NCBI RefSeq assembly: GCF_001974875.1
Contig: NZ_MTQD01000001.1
Coordinates: forward strand, 248,001 to 312,000
Direction of reading: 5' to 3'
Source of the DNA: Pseudoalteromonas sp. EB27
GTDB lineage: Bacteria > Pseudomonadota > Gammaproteobacteria > Enterobacterales > Alteromonadaceae
Length of the DNA stretch: 64,000 nt
Shown: positions 44,504-54,739 of the stretch, in pieces
Numbering within the stretch: position 1 is the first letter of the stretch
Layout: each line of letters opens with the position of its first letter
Program-made: the position numbers and the translations under genes
The notes under the pieces: model-generated
What the model saw: the letters and a program-made list of their open reading frames with translations, nothing else
Databases searched by the model: none
What the model was told of the DNA's origin: nothing

Positions 44504-45343
44504 TTAGCTAAACATGTTTTTCACATCTTTTAGCATATCGTTGTATTCATCACTTGTGAATAATTGCATTGACGGTATTACACCTTTATCTATATATGTT
44601 TGCAGCGCTGCTGACTTATCAGAAACCTGTAATGTTCCCTCTAAAATAGCGCCTACTCGAATAAAGTCTACGTAACTAACTTTATCAGGTTTGTAACTTG
44701 GATCTGCCCAGCTTAGAGCTACATCAACAAACTCTTTAGGAAACTCCCACGCTTGCATGATGGATGAGCCAATTTTTCCACTCAGTTTTTGAATTGCGTG
44801 AGCTAAAAAGCTTGGATTAGCAAACACTTCAGGGTGGCGCTCAGCTTCAGTTAAAATTGGTAATACACCAATATTATAAACAAGTGCAGCTAATGTAATT
44901 GAATCACGATTTAATGAAGTGTGTTTATTGTTTTTTAAGTAAAACTCCATGAGTGTTATTGAATGGCTAGCAACGGTTAATGTTTTTTGCCAAGCCTTAC
45001 CCATGTAGCCTTTAATCAGCTCATTGTTTGATACAAATAATTGCTCCATGGCCATAGCCGTTGCAATATTTTTAATTTGGCGCAACCCAATACGAGTCAC
45101 CGCTTGTTGTAAATTAGATACTTTTACAGAACGTCCCATAATCGCACTATTAGCTACTTTTATCATACGAGCTGAAAGCGCTGGGTCTTGTGAGATTACA
45201 TCTGACATTTGCATTAAGTTCACATCAGGGTTATCTGCAGCTTGTCGAACCTTAATCGCTACTTCAGGTAGCGTTGGTAAAACCAAAGTATCGTTATTTA
45301 TTCTATCGACTAGAATCGTTAATAAAGCGTTTTCTGTAGACAT
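44504..45343 (-). CDS. HDOD-domain signalling protein
   Basis: The HDOD domain spans most of the 279 residues (about 15-215), beginning LPTLPEVAIKVRQAADNPD and continuing ISQDPALSARMIKVANSA and LQQAVTRIGLRQIKNIA. HDOD proteins resemble HD hydrolases but usually lack the metal His-Asp pair. Here the expected site reads ALVYNIGVLPIL, without HD, so it is probably non-catalytic and acts by protein or nucleotide binding. No signal peptide. Its leader contains a 10-base-stem hairpin at 45375-45402. Confidence 0.87.
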   Translation of the reverse strand: MSTENALLTILVDRINNDTLVLPTLPEVAIKVRQAADNPDVNLMQMSDVISQDPALSARMIKVANSAIMGRSVKVSNLQQAVTRIGLRQIKNIATAMAMEQLFVSNNELIKGYMGKAWQKTLTVASHSITLMEFYLKNNKHTSLNRDSITLAALVYNIGVLPILTEAERHPEVFANPSFLAHAIQKLSGKIGSSIMQAWEFPKEFVDVALSWADPSYKPDKVSYVDFIRVGAILEGTLQVSDKSAALQTYIDKGVIPSMQLFTSDEYNDMLKDVKNMFS

Positions 45344-45374
45344 AAAGCTGCCGTCCTTTTGTGTTCAGCCTGTA

Positions 45375-45402
45375 AATTAACTGCAAACTCAGGCAGTTAA
45401 TT
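45375..45402. promoter_or_regulatory. 10-bp inverted repeat in the leader of the HDOD gene
   Basis: AATTAACTGC-AAACTCAG-GCAGTTAATT, a perfect 10-base dyad with an 8-base spacer, about 32 bases before the HDOD start codon. It could be a leader hairpin affecting translation or an operator. The rest of 45344-45639 is AT-rich with no gene. Confidence 0.4.
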
Positions 45403-45639
45403 TTCGTATTAGTAATATAATTAGTATTGTCTAACTTACCGATAAAGTTAAGGAAATTATAGAAGTTTATTTTTATTTATAATGCTTTACCGCTCATGCT
45501 TGCCTTACAACGCCAAATACTTGCTATTTACTATTTAGTTTTGCTTTAATGCACTCACGATAAGGAAGCGTTTGTACATATTTAGTTATTTAACTAAGCA
45601 GTACAAGTTATTAAACTTACTTTTTTAACAGGCAATATA

Positions 45640-47340
45640 ATGATCTTAAATAAAATTAGCCAAGCAATTATGCTCTCAGGTGTCGTTTTTCTTAGTGCAT
45701 GTTCTGAACAAGCACCGTCTTCTACCGACAATACAGCCGTAGAGCTTGCTCAAAAAAGCAGTGCACAATCAGGCCCTGAGCTTATTAATACAGATAAACA
45801 ACGTTTAGATATTTATACCGACTTTAGCCTAGAGGCTGACCTTTCGCATTTGAGTGATAACCAAAAAGCGATGGTGTCTAAGCTTATTGATGCTTCAAAA
45901 ATAATGGACGAGTTATTTTGGAAGCAATCTTTTGGTGAGAATAGAGATGCGTTTTTAGCAAAACTCAATGATGAAAAAGTCCGTAAATTTGCCGATATTA
46001 ACTACGGTCCATGGGATCGCTTAAATGGCGATGAAGCATTTTTATCTAGCTATAAAGAAAAACCTCTTGGTGCACAGTTTTACCCTGCCGACATAACTAA
46101 AGAAGAGTTAAATAATGCAGACGTTGAAGACAAAACAGGGCTTTACTCTGTAATCAAGCGTGATGAGCAAGGCAAACTTTATAGCGTACCTTACTCTAAA
46201 GAATACGCTGTTGAGCTTGCAAAAGCCGCTGACCTTTTACGTGAAGCAAGTAAACTTGCTGACGATAAAGAATTCGCTAATTACCTAAATCTACGTGCTG
46301 ATGCCCTACAAAAAGATGATTTTCAAGTGTCTGATTTTGCGTGGATGGATATGAAAAACAACCCTGTAGATGTGGTTATTGGCCCAATTGAAACTTATGA
46401 AGATCAATTATTTGGTTACCGCGCAGCGTATGAATCTTACGTACTAATTAAAGATTTAAAATGGAGCGAGCGTTTAGCTAAATTTGCAGCTTTTTTACCT
46501 GAGCTTCAAAAAGACTTACCTGTTGATGCTAAGTACAAACAAGAAGTACCGGGTTCTGACGCAGACCTAAATGCATATGATGTTGTTTATTACGCTGGGC
46601 ATTCAAACGCGGGTAGTAAAACAATTGCAATTAACTTACCAAACGATGAGCAAGTGCAACTAGAAAAAGGGACTCGTCGTCTGCAACTTAAAAATGCGAT
46701 GCGAGCCAAGTTTGATAAAATTTTAGTGCCAATTTCAGAACAATTAATTGTACCTGAGCAGCGTAAACACATTACCTTTAACGCATTTTTTGCCAATACT
46801 ATGTTTCATGAAGTGGCGCATGGCTTAGGTATTAAAAATACACTTACGGGTAAAGGTACTGTTCGCCAATCACTACAAGAACACGCAAGTGCACTTGAAG
46901 AAGGTAAAGCCGATATTTTAGGTCTCTATATGGTTGAACAGTTACTTAATAAAGGCGAAATTACTGAAGGTACCCTTGAGGATTATTACACAACGTTTAT
47001 GGCCGGTATATTCCGCTCAGTTCGCTTTGGTGCATCAAGCGCACACGGTAAAGCTAACATGATTCGTTTTAACTTTTTTGCACAAGAAGGCGCATTTTCT
47101 AAAAATGACGAGGGTTTATACCGCGTAAACATGGAAAAGATGAGCATTGCAATGGCCAAGCTTTCTCGTCTAATTTTAACCTTACAAGGTGATGGCGACT
47201 ACGAAAAAGTAGATCAACTAATCGCAACGCATGGCGATATTAAAGAAGAACTAGCTAAAGACTTAGAAAAACTAAGTAAAGCAAATATCCCTGTAGATGT
47301 AACGTTTAAACAAGGTAAAGAAGTACTAGGGCTTAAATAA
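45640..47340 (+). CDS. M49-like zinc dipeptidyl-peptidase, lipoprotein
   Basis: Secreted metallopeptidase with lipobox LSAC (Cys near 21). Zinc site HEVAH at 390-394 followed 26 residues later by EEGKAD (420-425). The same spacing and second-glutamate arrangement occurs in the dipeptidyl-peptidase III (M49) group, where the first motif is usually the longer HELLGH. VVYYAGHSNAGSKTIAINLPND upstream also resembles that family. 566 residues. Likely trims oligopeptides in the periplasm. It starts with an ATG but has a weak ribosome-binding site, and ends at a strong terminator. Confidence 0.82.
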   Translation: MILNKISQAIMLSGVVFLSACSEQAPSSTDNTAVELAQKSSAQSGPELINTDKQRLDIYTDFSLEADLSHLSDNQKAMVSKLIDASKIMDELFWKQSFGENRDAFLAKLNDEKVRKFADINYGPWDRLNGDEAFLSSYKEKPLGAQFYPADITKEELNNADVEDKTGLYSVIKRDEQGKLYSVPYSKEYAVELAKAADLLREASKLADDKEFANYLNLRADALQKDDFQVSDFAWMDMKNNPVDVVIGPIETYEDQLFGYRAAYESYVLIKDLKWSERLAKFAAFLPELQKDLPVDAKYKQEVPGSDADLNAYDVVYYAGHSNAGSKTIAINLPNDEQVQLEKGTRRLQLKNAMRAKFDKILVPISEQLIVPEQRKHITFNAFFANTMFHEVAHGLGIKNTLTGKGTVRQSLQEHASALEEGKADILGLYMVEQLLNKGEITEGTLEDYYTTFMAGIFRSVRFGASSAHGKANMIRFNFFAQEGAFSKNDEGLYRVNMEKMSIAMAKLSRLILTLQGDGDYEKVDQLIATHGDIKEELAKDLEKLSKANIPVDVTFKQGKEVLGLK

Positions 47341-47370
47341 GTTTAGTCAAACTTAGCTAAACCCTAAATA

Positions 47371-47403
47371 AGCGTTGCAGCTTAAAACTGCAGCGCTTTT
47401 TTT
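47371..47403. terminator. Terminator between the M49-like and HIT genes
   Basis: AGCGTTGCAG-CTTAAAA-CTGCAGCGCT with one G-T pair, then a T8 run on the plus strand. The last codons of the convergent HIT gene lie inside it. Confidence 0.85.
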
Positions 47404-47786
47404 ATCTCTGTAATTTGTACATCTGTATACGGCACTGCTGGGTGCTTACCCCAAATTGGCGCAGGCCAAGCTGCATCACTCGTAAAGCGTGCAATATGGT
47501 GAATATGTAATTGCGGCACCATATTACCCAAAGCAGCTATGTTTAACTTATCAGGGCTAAACACATCCATTAATAATTTACTTAGCTTGGCTGACTCTTT
47601 TAAATACACAATTTGATCACTCTCAGATAAATCAATTACCTCTCTTAAGTCAGCCTGCCTTGGTACTAATACAAACCACGGATACTGACTATCGTTTAAT
47701 AAAAGTACTTTACACAGCGGCCAATCTGCCAGTTCTATACAGTCGCGCTTAAGCTCTGGCGCAAGTTCAAATTTAGGGTTCGTCAT
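47382..47786 (-). CDS. HIT-family protein
   Basis: Histidine-triad hydrolase/transferase of 134 residues. The triad appears as QLHIHHIARF (H-x-H-x-H-type, here H-I-H-H), and FVLVPRQADLREVIDLSE is the usual region of the fold. This is the variant seen in marine gammaproteobacteria, related to diadenosine polyphosphate hydrolases. Cytoplasmic. Substrate not known. Its stop overlaps the terminator hairpin of the neighbouring gene. Confidence 0.85.
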   Translation of the reverse strand: MTNPKFELAPELKRDCIELADWPLCKVLLLNDSQYPWFVLVPRQADLREVIDLSESDQIVYLKESAKLSKLLMDVFSPDKLNIAALGNMVPQLHIHHIARFTSDAAWPAPIWGKHPAVPYTDVQITEIKKALQF

Positions 47787-47897
47787 TGTTATATCCTACT
47801 TTGTCTTTAATAATCGCCACTTTATAGCATTTAGTTGCAGTTGCACACGCTTGGCTTTACCATCAAAGCAATATTTATAATAAGCTAAGGCAACCTT

Positions 47898-50123
47898 GTG
47901 CTAAAAAAAATAAAACACCTCTCACTAGCCCTACCATTAATGGTTGGCGCTATTAGTGTTCAAGCAAAACCTTTATCGTTGGAGCGTATTTTTGACGATC
48001 CGAGCCTTTCAGGTAAATCACCTGTACAACTTAAATTTTCGCCTGACGGCAGCCGTGTAACTTACCTGCAAGGTAAAAGCGATGACTACAACCGCTACGA
48101 TTTATGGGAATATAATTTAAAAGATAACACCAATCGTGTGCTAGTTGATTCGGCAAAATTATTTTCAGGCCCAGAAAACCTATCAGATGAAGAAAAAGCC
48201 CGCCGCGAACGCCAACGTATTTTTGGTAAAGGCATACTTGAGTACAAATGGTCGAAAGACGGTAAAGCACTTTTATTCCCACTTAACGGCGACCTTTACT
48301 ATTACGATTTAGCCTCAGGTAAAAGTAAAAAGCTAACCGATACTGAAACATTTGAAACCGATGCACGCTTTTCACCTAAAGGTAATTATGTATCATTTAT
48401 TCGTGAACAAAATCTTTATGCTTTAGAGCTTGATTCAGGAAAAGAAATTCAGCTTAGTAAAGATGGCGGTGGCGTAATTAAAAATGGTATGGCTGAGTTT
48501 GTTGCTCAAGAAGAGATGAGCCGCATGACGGGTTACTGGTGGTCAGGGGATGAAACTAAAATTGCCTATACCCGCGTTGACGAAACTCCAGTAAAAGAAG
48601 CTATCCGTAACGAAATTTACGCTGATGAAGTTAAGTTATTTAACCAGCGCTACCCGTTTACAGGTACCGACAATGTTAAAATTCAACTCGGTGTGGTTAA
48701 ACTAAACGACCAAAAAGTAGATTGGATTGATTTAGGTAAAGATGAAGACATTTATATCGCGCGTGCTAAATGGCTAAAAGACGGCAATACACTGTCGTAC
48801 CAATGGCAAAATCGCTCACAACATAAATTAGAACTGCGTTTTTATAACAGCGAAACTAAAGCTCAAAAAGTAGCATTAACCGAAAACAGCGAAACGTGGA
48901 TTAACTTACATTTTGATCTTGAGTTTTTAAAAGACAAAAAGCATTTTGTGTGGGCATCTGAGCGCGACGGTTTTAAACATTTATATCTGTATCGCACAAA
49001 CGGTCAACTTGTTCGTCAAATTACTTCTGGCGATTGGGCTGTTGATAGCTTAAAAGGCATTGATGAGAAAAAAGGCATTATTTACTTTGCTGGTCGTAAA
49101 GACACTCCTCTTGAAAGCCATTTATACAGCGCGCCTTTATTTAAAAAAGGCGATGCCAAACGTATCACCGAAAAAGGTCAGTACCATAATGTTGTGCTAG
49201 CAAAAGACAACAAAACCTTTATCGATAATAGCTCATCTGATAATAAACCAAACTCAGCAGCGCTTCGCAAAGTAAACGGCGAATTTATTACATGGCTTGA
49301 AGAAAATAAGCTAGATAGTAATCACCCGCTTACCCCTTATTTAAGCGATTTAACAAAACCAGAATACGGCATAATCAAAGCTGAAGATGGTCAAGTTATG
49401 CACTACCGTTTATTTAAGCCAAGTAACGTAACCGATGGTAAAAAGCATCCTGTTATTGTTAACGTATACGGCGGCCCGCATGCTCAGCGAGTAACGAATA
49501 GCTGGCGCAGTAAAAACTTGTACTTTCAGTACATGGCGCAACAAGGTTACGTAATTTTTCAACTCGATAATCGTGGTTCGTACAACCGTGGTAAAAAGTT
49601 TGAAGATGCAATTTATAAACACTTAGGTGTAGTAGAAGTTGCCGATCAAATTAAAGGCGTAGAGTTTTTACGTACACTTGATTACGTAGATCCACAGCGT
49701 ATTGGTGTTTATGGCCACAGCTACGGTGGCTACATGGCACTTATGACTATGTTTAAAGCGGGCGATTACTTTCAAGCGGGCGTATCGGGTGCTCCAGTAA
49801 CCGATTGGGCTCTATACGATACCCATTACACTGAGCGCTATTTAGGTCATCCTGATACCAATGCTAAAGGCTATGAGGACAGCGCAGTATTCCCCTACGC
49901 AGATGGCTTAAAAGGTCCATTAATGATTTATCATGGAATGGCTGATGACAACGTGTTGTTTACGCATTCAACTAAATTATTTAAGCAACTACAAGATAAC
50001 GAAAAACAGTTTGAAATGATGACCTACCCAGGCTCTAAGCACAGCCTACGTGGTAAACAGGTGCAAACACACTTACATCAAACAATTACAAACTTTTTTA
50101 ATCGTCATTTTGATGTTAAATAA
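47898..50123 (+). CDS. Dipeptidyl-peptidase IV (S9B)
   Basis: Exported serine peptidase removing Xaa-Pro dipeptides. Signal peptide about 1-23; an eight-bladed propeller domain (about 45-480) contains the EE motif that binds the peptide N-terminus (FVAQEEMSRMTGYWWS). The alpha/beta-hydrolase domain has Ser608 in GHSYGGYM, Asp in MADDNVLF and His in SKHSLRG. 741 residues, typical for bacterial DPP IV. A GTG start at 47898 is supported by AAGG 7 bases upstream. It fits a theme of peptide scavenging with the M49, M16 and M17 peptidases nearby. Confidence 0.95.
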   Translation: MLKKIKHLSLALPLMVGAISVQAKPLSLERIFDDPSLSGKSPVQLKFSPDGSRVTYLQGKSDDYNRYDLWEYNLKDNTNRVLVDSAKLFSGPENLSDEEKARRERQRIFGKGILEYKWSKDGKALLFPLNGDLYYYDLASGKSKKLTDTETFETDARFSPKGNYVSFIREQNLYALELDSGKEIQLSKDGGGVIKNGMAEFVAQEEMSRMTGYWWSGDETKIAYTRVDETPVKEAIRNEIYADEVKLFNQRYPFTGTDNVKIQLGVVKLNDQKVDWIDLGKDEDIYIARAKWLKDGNTLSYQWQNRSQHKLELRFYNSETKAQKVALTENSETWINLHFDLEFLKDKKHFVWASERDGFKHLYLYRTNGQLVRQITSGDWAVDSLKGIDEKKGIIYFAGRKDTPLESHLYSAPLFKKGDAKRITEKGQYHNVVLAKDNKTFIDNSSSDNKPNSAALRKVNGEFITWLEENKLDSNHPLTPYLSDLTKPEYGIIKAEDGQVMHYRLFKPSNVTDGKKHPVIVNVYGGPHAQRVTNSWRSKNLYFQYMAQQGYVIFQLDNRGSYNRGKKFEDAIYKHLGVVEVADQIKGVEFLRTLDYVDPQRIGVYGHSYGGYMALMTMFKAGDYFQAGVSGAPVTDWALYDTHYTERYLGHPDTNAKGYEDSAVFPYADGLKGPLMIYHGMADDNVLFTHSTKLFKQLQDNEKQFEMMTYPGSKHSLRGKQVQTHLHQTITNFFNRHFDVK

Positions 50124-50145
50124 TTAAACTATTTTAAAAATAGAT

Positions 50146-50176
50146 AAAGGCTGATTGATAAATCAGCCTTTTTTTT
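50146..50176 (+). terminator. Terminator after DPP IV
   Basis: AAAGGCTGATT-GATA-AATCAGCCTTTTTTTT: 10-base stem and an eight-T tail. Confidence 0.92.
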
Positions 50177-50265
50177 GCATTATTACTCGTCGGACCTAGA
50201 TTAAACTCTCTTTTTAGCTACGCTTATCCTATGCGCTAAAGCGCACACTTTTTGAGGATAAATGT

Positions 50266-51903
50266 ATGCCTAGTCTACGTAGTTTCAGTATATTCCAACG
50301 TTTCTCGCTACTTATAGCAATTGTGGTGTTTGGGCTTATAGCGCTTAGTATAGCCAGCTTAACTCACCAATATAGCTCTCTTAAAAACGAGCAGTATCTA
50401 AAAACACAAAACGTAGTAGAAACTGCTTACAGTATAATCGAGCACTTTTATGACCTTGAGCAAAGTAATTCACTTACTCAACAACAAGCTCAATCGCAAG
50501 CACTTAATGCAATAAGAGCAATGCGCTACGACAAAACCAATTACTTTTGGATTAACAACTATCAGCCCACAATGGTTATGCATCCTATAAAACCTGCGCT
50601 TGAGGGAAAAGATTTAACTAATAATAAAGACCCCGATGGCAAAGCATTATTTGTTGATATGGTGAATATAGTTAAACGTTCTGGCGAGGGGTTTATTCCT
50701 TATAAATGGCCAAAACCTGGTAAAGAAAAACCAGTTGAAAAAATCGCATTTGTTAAAGGTTTCAGTCAATGGCAATGGATTATTGGTTCAGGTGTTTATC
50801 TAGACTCAATTGACGCAGCATTTAGCGAGCAGCGTAATCTTATAGTTATCAGTGCTACAATTATGATTATTGCTGTTATTTTACTTAGTTACTTTATAGG
50901 CAAGAGCATTTTAATACCTACTCGTTTAGCGGCCGATATGATGAAAGATATTTCACAAGGCGAAGGTGATTTGACCCGCAAATTGAGTGAATCTGGAAAT
51001 GATGAAATATCTGAACTATCACGTTCGTTTAATTTATTTGCTTTAAAAATGCGAGAGTCACTTGCCCATGTATCTCAAAGCGCAAACGACGTAAGCGAGC
51101 ATGCGCATACAGTTGATGAATCAAGTAAAACAAGCCACTCATTTATTGAGCTCCAAAACGATAGCTCAACCCAAGTTGCAGCTGCCATGGAGCAAATGAC
51201 TCACCAAATACATGATGTAAGCCGTAACGCCGAAGCCGCAGAGCAAGCAGCTAAAGACGCAGCACAAAATGCATCAACAGGTAAAAACGTAGTTGCTCAA
51301 ACAATTACAGCCATAGAAACACTCTCAAGCAACATAGAAACAGTCAGCCGTGTAACAGAAGATTTAGCCAACGAAAGCCACAATATAGGCTCTGTACTTG
51401 ATGTAATAAGAAGTATATCTGAGCAAACAAATTTACTGGCATTGAACGCTGCCATTGAAGCTGCTCGCGCAGGTGAACACGGAAGAGGTTTTGCGGTTGT
51501 TGCTGATGAAGTTCGCACACTTGCAAGCCGTACAGGGCAAAGTACCGACGAAATTCAAACCATGATCACTAAACTACAAGAAGGTGCAAAAGCAGCAGTA
51601 GAAGCAGTTAAATCAAGCCAAGCACTTTCGGTTTCTACCGTAGCACAGGCGTCATCAGCCAATACTTCGCTTAATGAAATAGAACGACTTGTTTCAATTA
51701 TTACCGAAATGAACAGTCAAATAGCACGTGCTACAGAGCAACAAACTCAAGCTGCTGATGAAGTTAATTTACGTATTAATGAGCTATCTCAATCAACTGA
51801 GCAGTCACTCAATAATACTAAACAGCTTACCAATGCTAGTGATAACCTTAAACAAAGTAGCCAAGAGCTTTCGAGCGTAGTTAATCGTTTTAAATTAGAT
51901 TAA
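50266..51903 (+). CDS. Methyl-accepting chemotaxis protein with single Cache domain
   Basis: Chemoreceptor of the inner membrane. Membrane segments about 10-31 and 187-208 enclose a small Cache_2 domain (about 35-185) with [16 protein letters not shown] and [15 protein letters not shown], the classic single-Cache pattern. HAMP about 210-265. The cytoplasmic signalling domain has the invariant hairpin tip [32 protein letters not shown]. 545 residues. Single-Cache receptors often bind small carboxylates; the ligand here is unknown. A small GC hairpin (TGCGCTAAAGCGCA, 50234-50247) is in its leader. Monocistronic with its own terminator. Confidence 0.95.
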   Translation: MPSLRSFSIFQRFSLLIAIVVFGLIALSIASLTHQYSSLKNEQYLKTQNVVETAYSIIEHFYDLEQSNSLTQQQAQSQALNAIRAMRYDKTNYFWINNYQPTMVMHPIKPALEGKDLTNNKDPDGKALFVDMVNIVKRSGEGFIPYKWPKPGKEKPVEKIAFVKGFSQWQWIIGSGVYLDSIDAAFSEQRNLIVISATIMIIAVILLSYFIGKSILIPTRLAADMMKDISQGEGDLTRKLSESGNDEISELSRSFNLFALKMRESLAHVSQSANDVSEHAHTVDESSKTSHSFIELQNDSSTQVAAAMEQMTHQIHDVSRNAEAAEQAAKDAAQNASTGKNVVAQTITAIETLSSNIETVSRVTEDLANESHNIGSVLDVIRSISEQTNLLALNAAIEAARAGEHGRGFAVVADEVRTLASRTGQSTDEIQTMITKLQEGAKAAVEAVKSSQALSVSTVAQASSANTSLNEIERLVSIITEMNSQIARATEQQTQAADEVNLRINELSQSTEQSLNNTKQLTNASDNLKQSSQELSSVVNRFKLD

Positions 51904-51926
51904 TCGATAGCATTGTCATAAAATGC

Positions 51927-51954
51927 AAAAGCCCTGAATTAACAGGGCTTTTTT
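51927..51954. terminator. Terminator between MCP and M17 peptidase
   Basis: AAAAGCCCTG-AATTAA-CAGGGCTTTTTT between the convergent genes, with an A run and a T run, so it can serve both. Confidence 0.9.
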
Positions 51955-51974
51955 ATCACATATAAACTTTTAGC

Positions 51975-53495
51975 TTACAAACAGTAACGTGCAAACAAGC
52001 TCGTTACTGATGCAGCCGTTGGCTTGCCATGCTGCCAATCACCGCCTTCAACACCGCTACCAGCAATATCCATATGAACATAAGGTAGTGGCTGAACTGA
52101 ATCGTTACCGTGCTTATCAAGCCCACCAACAATAGCCATAAAGGCCATTGGGAACTGATGACCACGAGCTGTAACAGCCGATGCCGCGTTATTGCTAGAT
52201 AAAACATCGTCAGCTAGCGTGCGTGGTTTAATAAAGTCGTAATCTTCGCGACGTGAACGCGATACTTCTGCACCATCAGCCCACAAATCTCCAAGATCAG
52301 CTATTTGACGTGAAACACCTGCGCTACGAGCAGGGCCATTTTCAACATACGCACCGTAAGGACCCATCGCACGTGCCGCGTGACCCGTTAATGTGGCTAC
52401 AGTAAATAACGTTGGATTGACCTCAGTTTTAGCTAAATCTTTCATTTCGCTAAGCAGGTCACCCATTGCTAAGCGCCCTTCTGCATCGGTATTACCAATG
52501 CGTACACGGATACCTTCTCGACTAGTAATAATTTCATCTGGCACAAAACAATCCGAGCCAATAGAGTTACGAACAACGGCTAAGTACGATACTACTTTAA
52601 CGCCTTTAGGCTGATAATCCGCAACAGCTTTCATAAAGCCCGCAACAGAAGCTGCGCCGCCTTTATCACGACTCATGCCTGCCATATGGCCGCCTACTTT
52701 TAAATCTGCACCGCCTGTATCGTACACAAGACCCTTACCTACAAACATAAGTGTGCGAGTAATTTCGCCCTCTGGTACATATTCAAGCTTAACCACACGT
52801 GGGTGATGGCGCTCAACTGCATACGATGCACGCGCAACTGTACTTAGCATTGGGTAGTTTTTATCAATAGCTGCAATATCATCAATTACGTCAACCGCAA
52901 TGTTTGAGCCTTTAAATAAGTCAACGCAGTAATCAGCAAAACGTGGTGGAGCCATACGCTCAGGTTCAGTGCCACATAAATCACGCGCGGCATATTGGCC
53001 AGCTGCAATTGCATTAACAGCTTTGATTGTTTGCTCGCTTGCGCCAACTAAACCAATTTGAGTAATAGGTTCAATACTTTCACCGTGATATTCACGCGCT
53101 TCTAATGGCTGCCATAAGGCTTGGCAAGCGCCTAAATAAGAAACTTCTAAAGCGTGCTGATAACGGCTGTCGCCATTTAAATTTGGTAAAAATAATGCAG
53201 GATTAACACTACCCGACGCTTTTGCTTCGTTAATTGCTAATTTAGCAGCATCAAAATAACGGCGAACATCATCGTAATCTCTATTTAACGGACCAGTAGG
53301 CGCAAGTACAACGCGCTTGTTTTCAATTACTAATAAAGTAACTTGTTTACCGATGCGAGAATCAACGTTTGCTTGGTCTAAAATAGCATCACGTAATGAG
53401 TTATTTGGTAATAAAGAAAAGTCATCACTAATAATAATAAGCGCATCATGTGATGTGCATTCAAGGCTCGCACTAACCGCTTGAGGGTATGCCAT
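51975..53495 (-). CDS. M17 leucyl aminopeptidase
   Basis: Two-metal cytoplasmic aminopeptidase. Catalytic-domain motifs: VGKGLVYDTGGADLK (metal-binding region), MSRDKGGAASVAGF, and NTDAEGRLAMGDLL, the M17 signature. An N-terminal macro-like domain occupies about 1-170. The MFVGKGLVYDTGG variant and about 506 residues place it in a subgroup separate from E. coli PepA. The frame opens at 53519, but MAYPQAVSA at 53495 has AGGA 8 bases upstream and is preferred. Works with the secreted peptidases to release free amino acids. Confidence 0.92.
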   Translation of the reverse strand: MAYPQAVSASLECTSHDALIIISDDFSLLPNNSLRDAILDQANVDSRIGKQVTLLVIENKRVVLAPTGPLNRDYDDVRRYFDAAKLAINEAKASGSVNPALFLPNLNGDSRYQHALEVSYLGACQALWQPLEAREYHGESIEPITQIGLVGASEQTIKAVNAIAAGQYAARDLCGTEPERMAPPRFADYCVDLFKGSNIAVDVIDDIAAIDKNYPMLSTVARASYAVERHHPRVVKLEYVPEGEITRTLMFVGKGLVYDTGGADLKVGGHMAGMSRDKGGAASVAGFMKAVADYQPKGVKVVSYLAVVRNSIGSDCFVPDEIITSREGIRVRIGNTDAEGRLAMGDLLSEMKDLAKTEVNPTLFTVATLTGHAARAMGPYGAYVENGPARSAGVSRQIADLGDLWADGAEVSRSRREDYDFIKPRTLADDVLSSNNAASAVTARGHQFPMAFMAIVGGLDKHGNDSVQPLPYVHMDIAGSGVEGGDWQHGKPTAASVTSLFARYCL

Positions 53496-53624
53496 AAATA
53501 AAGTCCTGTTAGAAAACATAGGCCTCTATTATCGTCGATTTAAATATTGAAGACCAGCTAGGTGCGATGAGCTAATTACACAACTTGTCAATAAATGGCA
53601 ACTTGGAGTTACAGGCTTTACAGC

Positions 53625-54677
53625 TTAATCAAGAATACTCAGTTGAAAGTTTTGATCTGGCTCACTTTTAATGCCAACGCCTATGCCAAGTAATCGTACA
53701 GGCTGCTGTAAACCTCTTTGATAAGCCTTGGTAAGTAATTGAACAAGTATTTCAGTGTTTAGTTCGTGGTATGCCTGGTCGGCTGAGGTTACTACAAAAT
53801 TTGCAAACTTCACCTTAACACTCAGTTTATTGATACGGTTTTGTAATTGTTGCTTATTAAGCCTTAAAACTAATTCGTCTAACAATTTTGGCAGCTCATC
53901 TAAGCACTCTTGCAAACTTGTTTTATTGTATTCGTAGGTATGTTCAACACTCAGCGATTTTCTTATGCGATCTGTCGATACTTTACCAATATACTCACCT
54001 GCACATTTTTGATAAAGCGATACACCAAAATTGCCTACATGTTGCTGCATCCAATTTACGCCCTTTTCACGTACATCTTTGCCGGTATATAAGCCTTTTA
54101 AATTGAGTTTTTCGAGCGTTACTTTACCTACCCCCGGAATTTTCCCCAGCGGTAATTGCGCTAAAAAGTCATCGACCTCATGAGGCAACACGACAAATTG
54201 ACCATTCGGTTTTTTTTCGTCGCTGGCTATTTTGGCAATAAACTTAATAGGCGCAATTCCTGCTGATGCAGTTAATCCTGTGGTACTGTAAATATCGGCT
54301 CTTATTTGCTGTGCAATAAGTGTGGCACTGCCTTTACAAGCGGTGCTGTCTGTTACATCTAGGTAGGCTTCGTCAAGGGAGAGAGGCTCTATTAAGTCTG
54401 TATAGCGGCTAAATACTTCGCGTATTTGATTTGAAGCTTCTTTGTATACAGCCATGCGCCCAGGGACAATAACTAAATCGGGGCATAATTGTTTAGCATG
54501 ATAGTTCGACATAGCCGATCGTACGCCATATTCTCTCGCTATATAGTTAGCGGTTGAGAGCACGCCTCGTCGGCTATTGCCTCCAATAGCAAGCGGTACA
54601 CATGCAAGTTTAGGATTATCTCGCATTTCTACTGCTGCATAAAAGCAATCCATGTCTATGTGAATAAACTTCTTCAT
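53625..54677 (-). CDS. dinB: DNA polymerase IV
   Basis: Y-family translesion polymerase. Palm motifs: IHIDMDCFYAAVEMRDNP with the first metal Asp, the steric and YIAREYGVRSAMS region, and LSLDEAYLDVTD with the catalytic Asp-Glu pair. HhH region KIPGVGKVTLEKL; little-finger domain about 240-345. The start at ATG 54677 gives 350 residues, against 351 in E. coli. The C-terminus lacks an obvious beta-clamp-binding motif apart from the end QNFQLSILD, which could serve as one (QLSIL-like). I did not identify a LexA box in the 40 bases between its start and the repeat element. Confidence 0.95.
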   Translation of the reverse strand: MKKFIHIDMDCFYAAVEMRDNPKLACVPLAIGGNSRRGVLSTANYIAREYGVRSAMSNYHAKQLCPDLVIVPGRMAVYKEASNQIREVFSRYTDLIEPLSLDEAYLDVTDSTACKGSATLIAQQIRADIYSTTGLTASAGIAPIKFIAKIASDEKKPNGQFVVLPHEVDDFLAQLPLGKIPGVGKVTLEKLNLKGLYTGKDVREKGVNWMQQHVGNFGVSLYQKCAGEYIGKVSTDRIRKSLSVEHTYEYNKTSLQECLDELPKLLDELVLRLNKQQLQNRINKLSVKVKFANFVVTSADQAYHELNTEILVQLLTKAYQRGLQQPVRLLGIGVGIKSEPDQNFQLSILD

Positions 54678-54739
54678 CACCACAACACAACTGTTTATTT
54701 ATACAGTCATTATTATGTAATCACTTGTGATAAGCAAGC

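Noticed and set aside
50234-50247. TGCGCTAAAGCGCA hairpin in the MCP leader as a flagellar sigma-28 promoter
   Set aside because: It is a simple palindrome; no TAAA-N15-GCCGATAA match is present around it.
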